64,000 nt of DNA from a bacterium (GTDB lineage Bacteria; Hinthialibacterota; Hinthialibacteria; H5-UNCL2): the NCBI GenBank assembly GCA_015075175.1, contig JABTUV010000007.1:124001-188000 (forward strand), in the 5' to 3' direction. The notes beneath the pieces are model-generated. The model saw only the letters and a program-made list of their open reading frames with translations, ran no database searches and was not told where the DNA came from. This document shows, one piece after another, positions 46,830 through 54,205 of this stretch (positions are counted from its first letter, which is position 1; each line of letters opens with the position of its first letter). A program made the position numbers and the translations under genes.

Positions 46830-47823
46830 GCGTTTCGCGCTGGCGGCCGCAGAGGAACAAATAGCTATAGAACACCACGCCGAGGAGCACCCCGAAGGCC
46901 GCCTTGGCCTGGGTGATGGTTGTACTGTGGGGAAGGGTGTGCATGGGCGAGATGAAGGACTCGACGAGGCCCGCCAGGACGAGAAAGAAGGAGCCCATGA
47001 CTACGAGGCCGACCGCTTCCGGGCCGCGCAGGCGCAGGGCGTCGCGGCGCGACAGCCGCCCCGGCGCCAGTACCGCTTCGCCCAGCATCAATCCCGCCCC
47101 GCCGCACATGACGAAAACCGACAGTTCCAGAATCCCGTGGGCGCAGATGAAGTCCAGAAGCCGCAGGAGCATCCCGTAGCGAAAGCAAAGGGCCAGGACG
47201 CTGCCCAGCAGCAGGCCGGTCATGGAGAGGGCGTAAATCGTGCCCAGCCCCCAGGCGATGCCGGCGCCGAAGACGAAGTAACTGACCAAGAGGTTGTTGA
47301 TGATGATGCGGGAGGCGGTCAACGAGGTGGGGATGATCTGGAACAGGGTGTCGGTCCACATTTCGCCGCGGCGAATGGACTCCAACATGCCGGCGCTGAC
47401 GAAGAGGGAGGCCAGTTTCTCGTCCGCCAGCGAAGCGGACCCGCCCAGGAGCACGGCGAAGAGAAAGACGACCAGGGCGGCGCGGAAGTGGCCGAGGTTG
47501 CGGCGAAAGGCGCGCGGCCAGGTTACGAGAACGGTCGTCAGAAATCCCGACAAGCGGGTGGAGCGGGCGCGGTAGACGTGGCCGTGCGCGCGGGCGACCA
47601 AACCGTTCAGGATGTCCAAAAGGTCGCTCTCGGGAAAGTAAGACTGGGCGAAGGCGAGATCGGAGGCGGCCTGGCGGTAGAGCGAGCCGAGGTCGCGCAA
47701 GTCCTGGACGGGCAGGGACGCCAGTCCCGCGCGTTCCACGCGCTCGCACAGTTGCGAGAGCCGCTCCCAGCGTTCCTTGCGGGTCTTGACGAAATCGAAG
47801 GCGCTGCGGCGCGGGGCGGTCAT
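46822..47823 (-). CDS. Stage II sporulation protein M (SpoIIM)-family membrane protein
   Basis: This membrane protein of about 333 residues starts MTAPRRSAFDFVKTRKERWE at the ATG at 47823, overlapping the RDD gene stop (ATGA). A cytosolic helical N-terminus (RWERLSQLCERVERAGL, LYRQAASDLAFAQSYFPESD) is followed by about five membrane helices with the SpoIIM-type segment NNLLVSYFVFGAGIAWGLGT and CAHGILELSVFVMCGGAGLM (family HGxxEL/P). Despite the name the family is widespread in non-sporulating bacteria and is often paired with RDD, MoxR and DUF58 genes, as here. The frame is intact. An open frame joining it to the RDD gene is a frameshift artefact. Confidence 0.83.
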   Translation of the reverse strand: MTAPRRSAFDFVKTRKERWERLSQLCERVERAGLASLPVQDLRDLGSLYRQAASDLAFAQSYFPESDLLDILNGLVARAHGHVYRARSTRLSGFLTTVLVTWPRAFRRNLGHFRAALVVFLFAVLLGGSASLADEKLASLFVSAGMLESIRRGEMWTDTLFQIIPTSLTASRIIINNLLVSYFVFGAGIAWGLGTIYALSMTGLLLGSVLALCFRYGMLLRLLDFICAHGILELSVFVMCGGAGLMLGEAVLAPGRLSRRDALRLRGPEAVGLVVMGSFFLVLAGLVESFISPMHTLPHSTTITQAKAAFGVLLGVVFYSYLFLCGRQRETQS

Positions 47824-48612
47824 TGATGGTCCCGGGCGAAGTGGAGGGCGACTTCGCGCAGCGCCGCCACGGTCCCTGGCAAGGTAGCCTTCCACGGTTT
47901 CCACCGCCGAGGCGGACTGCCGCGCCAGCACCGCCGACAGGATGGTGCGGCCCAGGGCCTCGCGCCGCGCCGCGGCCAGCGTGGCGTAGCGCGACAGGTA
48001 GCGCTGCACGAGCTCATACTCCTCGTGGCTGATGGCCACGCCCATCTCCACGCTCGGCTCGCGCGCCTCCGCCAGCGCATATCCCAGCTCCTCCACGCTC
48101 TTCCGGCTGTAGGCGCGCTCCTTGACCACGACCGTACCCGCCACGAGGTCGCCGATACGCTGCGATTTCCGGTTGATGAACATGACGATCAGCGCCGGCG
48201 CATAGGCGAAGACGAGCAGTTCGACGACGCGCAGCAGGTTGCGCGCCACGATCGGCGCCATGGGGGCGGGGCGCCCGTTTTCCATCACCACGCGAATTCC
48301 CGCGATGCGCTTGCCCGGCGTCTGCCCCCGCATCCAACCTTCAAAGAGAATAAAGTAGAGCGTGTGCAATCCCAGGAAGACGAACGCTAGGAGGACCATC
48401 ACCGGCACGCCCAGTCCTCCCACGTCGGTAATGATGTAACCCGCCAGGAGCAACACCAGGAGCAGCGCCAGAAAGGGCGTCCAGCGGATGATGAAGTCCA
48501 GGCCATAGGCCACGATGCGCGAGCCGATGCCGGCGATCTCGTAACCGATGGTCACGTTTTCGGGCGTGTCGATGGAGAGTATGTCGCGCATGGATCGGTT
48601 CTCTGAATCCAT
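47820..48612 (-). CDS. RDD-family membrane protein, frameshift near the 3' end
   Basis: The start ATG at 48612 follows GGAAGGATA. The RDD family is recognised by GSRIVAYGLDFIIRWTPFLA (first helix with Arg and Asp), GWMRGQTPGKRIAGIRVV (Thr-Pro-Gly-Lys motif) and NRKSQRIGDLVAGTVVVKER. The C-terminal third is cytosolic and helical. At about 47880 the frame has to shift so that the protein ends TVAALREVALHFARDHQ with a TGA at 47820, overlapping the SpoIIM ATG. Without the shift it would run into that gene. Total length is about 263 residues. Confidence 0.85.
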
Positions 48613-48675
48613 TATCCTTCCAACCGCGTCAGAATGCCAGAGGCAAGCCGGCGTGCCAATGAGAAAGAGCCTGGC

Positions 48676-49779
48676 TCACTGCCGGAGGGCGTCTTCCTTT
48701 CGCGCGGGAAAGGACGCGACGATGTTCGTCAACACCGACGCCATCACCTCGCCGTAGTCGGGCTCGAGGCGCTGGAGGACGCGAACCGGCGCCTCCGGGA
48801 CGTCCAGCCGGGCGTGAAAACAAGGGAAGTCAGGCGCAGGACCGTGCGCCGGGGGCGCGGGCGTGGCGGGATCGACGACCTCGGCCAGCGCAACCAGCCT
48901 CATGCGATGGATGACGACGGGCGGCCTGCCTGGAGCTTCCGGCAGTGCCTCACAACCCTTCTCCGTGCGGTATAAACGCCGTCCGGCCAGGTCCAGAAGC
49001 GACAGGGTGCTCCACATGTTGCGTGGACCGGTCGGCGCGGCGACCTCGCCGGCGAGAAACGAGATCTGATCCGAGCTGGAGCGCGTGAGGGCATAGGTGA
49101 AATAGGCGCGCAGGGGAGCGGGCGCCGGGCTGAGGGCTTGCGCCTGATCCACGCGATAGTAGGTGAGAAAACCCTCGCGCCCGAAGCACGGATACCATTC
49201 GATGGGAGGGCCGGAGAGCATAATGCGGCGATAGGCGTGCGGATCAAGGCGCACGTTCCATTCCTCTTGCCAACCGTCGGGGCCGTTACCGGCGTTGACA
49301 TAGATCGCCTTGACTTTGGCGCGCAGAAGTTCCGGCTGGCGATTGAACGCCGCGGCGATGTCCAGGAGGCTGCCGACGGCGACCAGGTTCACCTTCTCGT
49401 GGGAGTCGCGCAGCGTGGAGAGGATCAGTTCCACGCCGCCCTGCGTCTCCGCGGGCTGGTCGAGGCCTGTATCCGTGGCGGAGCGCAGGCGTCGCGTTAA
49501 GCCGGTCGCGTACGGGACGGTCCGGCCCGTCAGATGCATCATCTGCCGGATGGCCGCGACGCCGGGCGGCTTCTTTCCTCCGTCGGAATGCGACATGTCG
49601 ATGACGATGGCCTTCACGTCCAGTTCCGGCAGGGAAAAAAGCGTGGCAAGGTCGTAATGATCGTCGGGATCGTCGTGGGGATGAAAGAGGTCGCTGGTGT
49701 AGATGACGGGCACGCGAGCCGCGGTCAGGGGTACACCTATCGCCAGCGCGAGCGGGATCAGGGCCATGCGTAGGACCAT
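48676..49779 (-). CDS. Exported nucleoside-hydrolase-like protein
   Basis: This 367-residue protein has a signal peptide (MVLRMALIPLALAIGVPLTA then A) and starts at the ATG at 49779 behind GGAGG; a longer upstream frame has no ribosome site. The mature protein opens VPVIYTSDLFHPHDDPDDHY then DLATL, the Asp-rich calcium-binding motif of the inosine-uridine nucleoside hydrolase fold (and of DUF1593-type relatives). VNLVAVGSLLDIAAAFNRQP and KVKAIYVNAGNGPDGWQEEWN match the second strand region and the NxGN-like loop. Being exported, it may act on a secreted glycoside rather than intracellular nucleosides. The frame is intact. It is transcribed in the same direction as the RDD pair, about 60 bases upstream of it. 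Confidence 0.75.
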   Translation of the reverse strand: MVLRMALIPLALAIGVPLTAARVPVIYTSDLFHPHDDPDDHYDLATLFSLPELDVKAIVIDMSHSDGGKKPPGVAAIRQMMHLTGRTVPYATGLTRRLRSATDTGLDQPAETQGGVELILSTLRDSHEKVNLVAVGSLLDIAAAFNRQPELLRAKVKAIYVNAGNGPDGWQEEWNVRLDPHAYRRIMLSGPPIEWYPCFGREGFLTYYRVDQAQALSPAPAPLRAYFTYALTRSSSDQISFLAGEVAAPTGPRNMWSTLSLLDLAGRRLYRTEKGCEALPEAPGRPPVVIHRMRLVALAEVVDPATPAPPAHGPAPDFPCFHARLDVPEAPVRVLQRLEPDYGEVMASVLTNIVASFPARKEDALRQ

Positions 49780-50278
49780 CTGGACCTCCGGGGCTTTCCG
49801 GCACTGCCGGGATGTCTTGTGCTCCCAAGATATAGCACACAAGGGCTGTCGGGGAGGTGGTATGTTGGACTTGAGCAGCACCGCAAACCGAAACCGACAG
49901 GCCTGAGCAGCGGCCCGACTGTATCTCTCATTCAACGCAACAATCCACCTTTGGGCCGCGTGTCGAAGGCCGGCCATGGTCGCAGTAGACCACCTTGATG
50001 CGGCCTAGACTCCCCCCATAACAAGGGGGCTGAACAAAGCGCCCGTAGTTGCACAGCGCCTTGTCCCGAGTAGGCCGCAGGCCGTAGCGAGGGATGCTGC
50101 GCGCGGCAGCAAGCAGCCGCACTCCAGAGTCCCGCGCTCAAGGCGGCCTTCTCGCGTCCACGCCGTCCTCTCGATACGCGGCCCGTAGTCACAGCTCGAA
50201 TCCATGCGCACAGCTCGTCGGGCCGCTACTCGAGGACTCGGTTCTTCTTTCTTACGCAACTCTGCCAGGGTCCATTTC
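49780..50278. repeat. Gene-free region with scattered short palindromes
   Basis: No gene was recognised. It holds CCCCCCATAACAAGGGGG (about 50012-50030), one GCGGCAGCAAGCAGCCGCAC copy (50099-50126), and TCTCGATACGCGGCCCGTAG with GGGCCGCTACTCGAGGACTC (50165-50240), which resembles 13485-13530. Confidence 0.6.
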
Positions 50279-50355
50279 GGGGAGCAGTCGCCAATTTTCC
50301 CGGAAAGTGATCGCTCCATGCGTGGGAATTACTCGGACAATTGGTGACTGTCCCT
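50279..50355. repeat. Palindromic element, AGGGACAGTCACCAATT family, copy 1, overlapping the mutM 3' end
   Basis: The left arm GGGGAGCAGTCGCCAATTTT pairs with the right arm AATTGGTGACTGTCCCT. The right arm (50329-50355) encodes the last eight residues and the stop of mutM. The second copy is at 51904-51980. Confidence 0.8.
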
Positions 50356-51183
50356 TGCGGTAGCGAGCCGTTGGCAGCGGGGGCAGAAGGTGGTACCGCG
50401 CTGGGCGACGATCGCGCGCGCCAGCGTCCGGCCGCAGCGCGGGCAGGGCCGGCCCGCCCTGCCGTACACGCGATGTTCATTCTGAAAGTACCCGGGCGCG
50501 CCCAGGTGGTCCACGAAGTCCGAAATACTGGAGCCGCCGAAGGCAATCGCCCGCTCCAGAACGGCCAGGAGCGCGCCGTGCAGCGCGACCAGCCGTGGCC
50601 GTTTCAGCATGTCGGCACGCGCCAGGGGATGGATGCGCGCCGCCCACAGCGACTCATCGGCGTAGATGTTGCCCAGTCCACCGACTACGGAGTGATTGAG
50701 CAGGACCGCCTTGATGGGAGCGTGACGGGCGCGGATGCGTTCGGCGAACTCCGGCGCAGGCATCTGGAACGGGTCGGGTGCGACCCGCACCAGGCGCGGG
50801 TGGCCGGCCTCGCGCGCGGTGGAAAAGAGGTCCATGCCGCCGAAGCGGCGCGGATCGCGGAGGCGCAGCTCCAGCGGCAGGCCCGCCAGTCCCGCCCGGA
50901 AGTGGGTATGTGGGGCCGGCGGCTCGGCTTCGTCCGCCAACCACAAGCGCCCCGTCATGCCCAGATGCACGAGCAGCGTGAGACCACCGGAGAGACGCAG
51001 CAGCAGGTACTTGCCGCGCCGTACGACCGCTGCGGCTCTCCGGCCTTCCAGCTTGTTTTCAAAGTCGGGAATGCGCCGCCACAGAACGTCGCGGCGCAAG
51101 AGGCGAACGTTCTCCAGCACGTGACCGACCAAGCGCGCCCGCAATCCCCGCGCGATGACTTCCACTTCCGGCAGTTCAGGCAT
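50329..51183 (-). CDS. mutM: Formamidopyrimidine-DNA glycosylase (Fpg)
   Basis: This base-excision repair enzyme removes 8-oxoguanine and formamidopyrimidines and cleaves the abasic strand. It has 284 residues. The start ATG at 51183 gives the obligatory MPELPEVEVIARGLR N-terminus, with catalytic Pro2 and Glu3 exposed after Met removal, behind GGGAGG. Other marks are RGKYLLLRLSGG (Lys57-type), VHLGMTGRL, DPRRFGGM, the helix-two-turn-helix NHSVVGGLGNIYADESLW, and the zinc finger CPRCGRTLARAIVAQRG to CPRCQ. The C-terminal RDSHQLSE is supplied by a palindromic repeat, an addition after the zinc finger. The open frame extends upstream of 51183, but MPELPE fixes the start. Confidence 0.95.
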   Translation of the reverse strand: MPELPEVEVIARGLRARLVGHVLENVRLLRRDVLWRRIPDFENKLEGRRAAAVVRRGKYLLLRLSGGLTLLVHLGMTGRLWLADEAEPPAPHTHFRAGLAGLPLELRLRDPRRFGGMDLFSTAREAGHPRLVRVAPDPFQMPAPEFAERIRARHAPIKAVLLNHSVVGGLGNIYADESLWAARIHPLARADMLKRPRLVALHGALLAVLERAIAFGGSSISDFVDHLGAPGYFQNEHRVYGRAGRPCPRCGRTLARAIVAQRGTTFCPRCQRLATARDSHQLSE

Positions 51184-51295
51184 CCCCGGCGCCTCCCTTC
51201 CGGCCGTCAGTGTCAAGCCGGCGAAGGCCCGTGTCAACCGGTGGACAAGCTTCCGGCGGTTTGTTAATCTGAGATACATCCGAGGGAAGGCAACC

Positions 51296-51892
51296 GTGGG
51301 CAAGACGCGGATTCTGGCGGTGAACGGGAGCATGCGCGAGGCCTGCCACACGATCGAGCTGGCGCGCATCGCCATGGCCGCCGCCGAGGAAGCGGGCGCG
51401 GAAGTGCAACTTCTGGATTTGCGCGAAGTCGGCCTGCCCATGTACGAAGCGCACTTGGATTACGAGGACCAGCCCGCCGTGCAGCGAGTCGTCGAGACGG
51501 CTCGCTGGGCGGACGGATTCCTCGTGGGCAGTCCCGAGTATCACGGCAGCATGTCCGGCGCGCTCAAGAACTGGTTCGACCATCTTTACCATGAGCTGGC
51601 GGGCAAGTTGTTCGGCTTCTTCGCAGCGACGGGCGGCTCGCAGGGCGTTTCGGCGGTCGAGCACATGCGCGCCTCGGCGCACTACTGCCACGGCTGGGTG
51701 TTGCCCTATCTTGCGGCGGCGCGCGAGGCCGACTTCGACCATCACGACCACCTGACCAACGCCAAGGTCATCGACCGCCTGCGGCGCCTGGGGCGGGACG
51801 TAGCGGTTTATGCGCCGCTCCTGCGAAGGCAGTTTCTTGCCGACGTGGACGTGGCCGGCAGCTTCGCCCAGTGGCACCGCGGGAAGGTGTGA
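51296..51892 (+). CDS. NADPH-dependent FMN reductase (flavodoxin-like fold)
   Basis: This flavoprotein of about 198 residues is similar to NADPH-dependent FMN/azo/chromate reductases. The GTG at 51296 follows GAGGGAAGG. ILAVNGSMREACHTIELARI is the phosphate-binding loop, and LVGSPEYHGSMSGALKNWFD is the signature flavin-contact segment (GSPEYxxxxxGxLKNxxD). FFAATGGSQGVSAVEHMR is the third loop. The substrate is unknown. It is divergent from mutM with a ~110-base gap, and is bounded downstream by a palindromic repeat. Confidence 0.85.
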   Translation: MGKTRILAVNGSMREACHTIELARIAMAAAEEAGAEVQLLDLREVGLPMYEAHLDYEDQPAVQRVVETARWADGFLVGSPEYHGSMSGALKNWFDHLYHELAGKLFGFFAATGGSQGVSAVEHMRASAHYCHGWVLPYLAAAREADFDHHDHLTNAKVIDRLRRLGRDVAVYAPLLRRQFLADVDVAGSFAQWHRGKV

Positions 51893-51903
51893 GGGAAGCG
51901 GGG

Positions 51904-51980
51904 AGGGACAGCCACCCATTTCCGAAGAAGGTCTTTCCGCTCTCTCGCGAGTCTTCCGCCGGAAATGGTTGACTGTCCCT
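51904..51980. repeat. Palindromic element, AGGGACAGTCACC family, copy 2
   Basis: The left arm AGGGACAGCCACCCATTTCC pairs with the right arm GGAAATGGTTGACTGTCCCT, with about 37 bases between. It lies just after the FMN reductase stop and resembles 50279-50355. Confidence 0.85.
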
Positions 51981-52030
51981 CTCGCCTTGTTTGGGTTATA
52001 CTGCGGCAGAACCCCACAAGGACGGCGAAC

Positions 52031-52681
52031 ATGACCCCTTCCACGGGCTGGAGGCGACGGCGGCGGTACCTGGTCGACCGCGACTTTCAACTACGCTTTT
52101 TTCTCACCCGCTGGCTGCTGGCCGTCGCCATCTCGTCGCTGGTCGTGGCCGTATCCACGCTTTATCTGTACGTGTTCGTCTACGCCGCCAACCGGGTGCA
52201 AACGCAATGGTCCGAACATCTCGCGTATTTCGTGCCGGTTCCGCTGTTTCTCCTGGTGGTCTTGCTGGTGCGATGGGCGATCCGGATTTCGCACCACGTG
52301 TCGGGTTCGATGCAGCGGGTGCGGGAGGAGATGCGGCGGGCGGAAGCCGGCGACCTGTCGGTGCGGGTGCGATTGCGGCGCAAGGATCAACTGGATGCGG
52401 TCGCGCGCATGTTGAACCAATTGTTGGCGGGATTGGAGGCGAAAGTAGCCCAGGATCGCCGGCGCGCCCGACGCCTGGAAACGGTGGTTGAGGGAATCTC
52501 GCGGCTGGCGGAGGACCTGCCTACCGAGTCGCCGCAACGCGACGGCATCCGGGAACGCCTGGAGATGCTGCGCCTGGAACTGCCGCGCATGACTGAGGGC
52601 TTCACGCTTGCGGCGGATGCACAAGACCGGCTTGGCGACACCCCGGACGGGTCAGTGAGCGGCTCCGTGGGGGGACCTTAA
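52031..52681 (+). CDS. HAMP-domain membrane protein
   Basis: This protein of about 216 residues starts MTPSTGWRRRRRYLVDRDFQ at the ATG at 52031. Two membrane helices (LAVAISSLVVAVSTLYLYVF and FVPVPLFLLVVLLVRWAI) have only a short loop between them, then a HAMP-like linker (SGSMQRVREEMRRAEAGDLS, VRLRRKDQLDAVARMLNQLL) and a coiled coil (DRRRARRLETVVEGISRLAE). There is no kinase, cyclase or methyl-accepting domain, so it is a stand-alone membrane/HAMP module of unknown role. The same architecture (hydrophobic pair, HAMP, coiled coil) is seen in small proteins of several Deltaproteobacteria and PVC genomes. The frame is intact. Confidence 0.72.
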   Translation: MTPSTGWRRRRRYLVDRDFQLRFFLTRWLLAVAISSLVVAVSTLYLYVFVYAANRVQTQWSEHLAYFVPVPLFLLVVLLVRWAIRISHHVSGSMQRVREEMRRAEAGDLSVRVRLRRKDQLDAVARMLNQLLAGLEAKVAQDRRRARRLETVVEGISRLAEDLPTESPQRDGIRERLEMLRLELPRMTEGFTLAADAQDRLGDTPDGSVSGSVGGP

Positions 52682-53128
52682 CTCGTTACCGTCACTGGAC
52701 ATACCTGTCGAAACGTGAGACCAAACCGGGTGGCCAGGACGACCCTTTACAGGCAAAGCCTCATTAGATAGATAACGTCTCCGTTCAAAGTATTACCGGT
52801 TTTGACCAACCGTTATACGGCAACTATTGGTCAATTTCGGCAATAGTTAATCTTGTGAAGTTGTCGAACCGAGTGCAGGAGACTCGTAGAACGAGATCAA
52901 CTGTCTGATATTTCTATAGTTGCATAATTTTTGAGATGAATTCTTATCGTCACTCGTGTTGGCTCGGTTATTGCTTAACCCAGAGGCAACGAAGCAGAAT
53001 TTACTTCCTGCTGAATGGAATCCTTGGGTGTTGAACGCAGGCGAGCGCAGGTGGTAGGCACATTTCCTCGACCTAGCCTGGCCGCCAGTGGTGCGCCGGA
53101 AGGTGAGACTCTAGGGTTGAAAGGGACA
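52682..53128. other. Gene-free, lower-GC region ahead of the glycan cluster
   Basis: No gene was seen in ~450 bases, which are visibly more AT-rich than the surroundings. AACTATTGGTCAATTTCGGC then AATAGTT (about 52820-52850) can form a 7-base stem. It probably carries the promoter of the cluster starting at 53129. No clear -35/-10 pair was assigned. Confidence 0.5.
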
Positions 53129-54013
53129 ATGAACGAGATGCAAACCAGGTCGTATGGTCAGATAGAAACCATCAGCCTCGTAATCCCGTTTTACAACGAG
53201 GAGAAGTGCATCCCAGCGCTGCAGGAGCGGCTTCTGCCGGTGTTGGGGGAGTTGCGGCAGCGGGGCAAGGTGCAACTGGTGCTGGTGGATGACGGCAGCA
53301 CCGACTCGACGCTGGCGTGCCTGCGGGAGCGCTTCGGCGCCCTGCCGGGGATCGAGACGACGCTGGTGGAGCATGGCGCCAATCGCGGCCTGGGCGCGGC
53401 GATGGGAACCGGCTTCGGGTACTGCAAGGGCGACGTGATTTGCACCATGGACAGCGATTGCACCTACGCGCCGGAGGAGCTGCCGCGCATGGTGGACCTT
53501 CTGGTCAAGCTGGACGCGGACGTGGTGACGGGATCGCCGTATCATCCCGAGGGCGGAGTGGAAGGGGTGCAGAAGTGGCGGCTGCTCCTGTCGCGGGGCG
53601 CCAGCGCGGTCTACGCGCGCCTGGTTCCGGCCCGGCTTTACTGCTATACGAGCTTTTTCCGCGTGTATCGGCGGGAGTGGGCGCATTCGACGTTTTTCAC
53701 CTCGGGCGGGTTTCTGGGCGTGACGGAGATCATGATCGCGGCGGCCTACGGGGGCGCGCGCATCCTCGAGTATCCGGTGCGATTGGGCCCTCGCGCGCAC
53801 GGCGAGTCGAAGATGAAGGTCGCGCGTGTGATGCTGGCGCACGTGCGCCTGATGGCGATCGTGGCGCTGTTCAACCTGGGGACCAAACTGCTGTCGCCGG
53901 CGCGCCCCAAAGCGCCCGCGCCCGATCCCTTCCAGGAGCAGCTCTACAAGGAACGCATCATGCTGGACAACCTGAATGCCATCGGGACCCGCAGCGTGCT
54001 GGGCCGGGCCTAG
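53129..54013 (+). CDS. Family 2 glycosyltransferase (DPM1-like)
   Basis: This GT-A-fold glycosyltransferase has about 294 residues, with a start ATG at 53129 behind GAAAGGG. ISLVIPFYNEEKCIPALQER, LVLVDDGSTDSTLACLRE, GANRGLGAAMGTGFGYCKGD and the DxD site CTMDSDCTYAPEELPRMVD are typical of polyprenyl-phosphate sugar transferases. RVYRREWAHSTFF and FLGVTEIMIAAAYGGA lie near the acceptor region. A C-terminal amphipathic/hydrophobic segment (VMLAHVRLMAIVALFNLG) may attach it to the membrane. The closing LDNLNAIGTRSVLGRA is polar. It is the first gene of the glycan cluster; the aminotransferase follows after ~190 bases. The donor sugar is unknown. Confidence 0.85.
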   Translation: MNEMQTRSYGQIETISLVIPFYNEEKCIPALQERLLPVLGELRQRGKVQLVLVDDGSTDSTLACLRERFGALPGIETTLVEHGANRGLGAAMGTGFGYCKGDVICTMDSDCTYAPEELPRMVDLLVKLDADVVTGSPYHPEGGVEGVQKWRLLLSRGASAVYARLVPARLYCYTSFFRVYRREWAHSTFFTSGGFLGVTEIMIAAAYGGARILEYPVRLGPRAHGESKMKVARVMLAHVRLMAIVALFNLGTKLLSPARPKAPAPDPFQEQLYKERIMLDNLNAIGTRSVLGRA

Positions 54014-54205
54014 CGTGGGACGATTCGGGGCCGGTGTCTTCCGTTTCCCATCCGTCGGATTCAGCCGGTATTTCCTGCAACATTTTTCGGGGGCTTGGAC
54101 GATAATTGGGGGCGGCGACAAGGAGAACGCGGCCTTGGGTCGCGCGGTCCCCGACTCGCCGCCGCCTGTATTATAACTATCATTGAAGTGAGGAGAACCC
54201 TGAAC

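Noticed and set aside
46822-48612. A single RDD-SpoIIM fusion protein
   Set aside because: A frameshift at about 47880 suppresses the natural RDD stop at 47820-47822, which overlaps the SpoIIM ATG (ATGA). Two coupled genes explain it better.
50329-51441. A 370-residue MutM with an N-terminal extension
   Set aside because: Fpg needs Pro2 at the exposed N-terminus; MPELPEVE at 51183 is the functional start.
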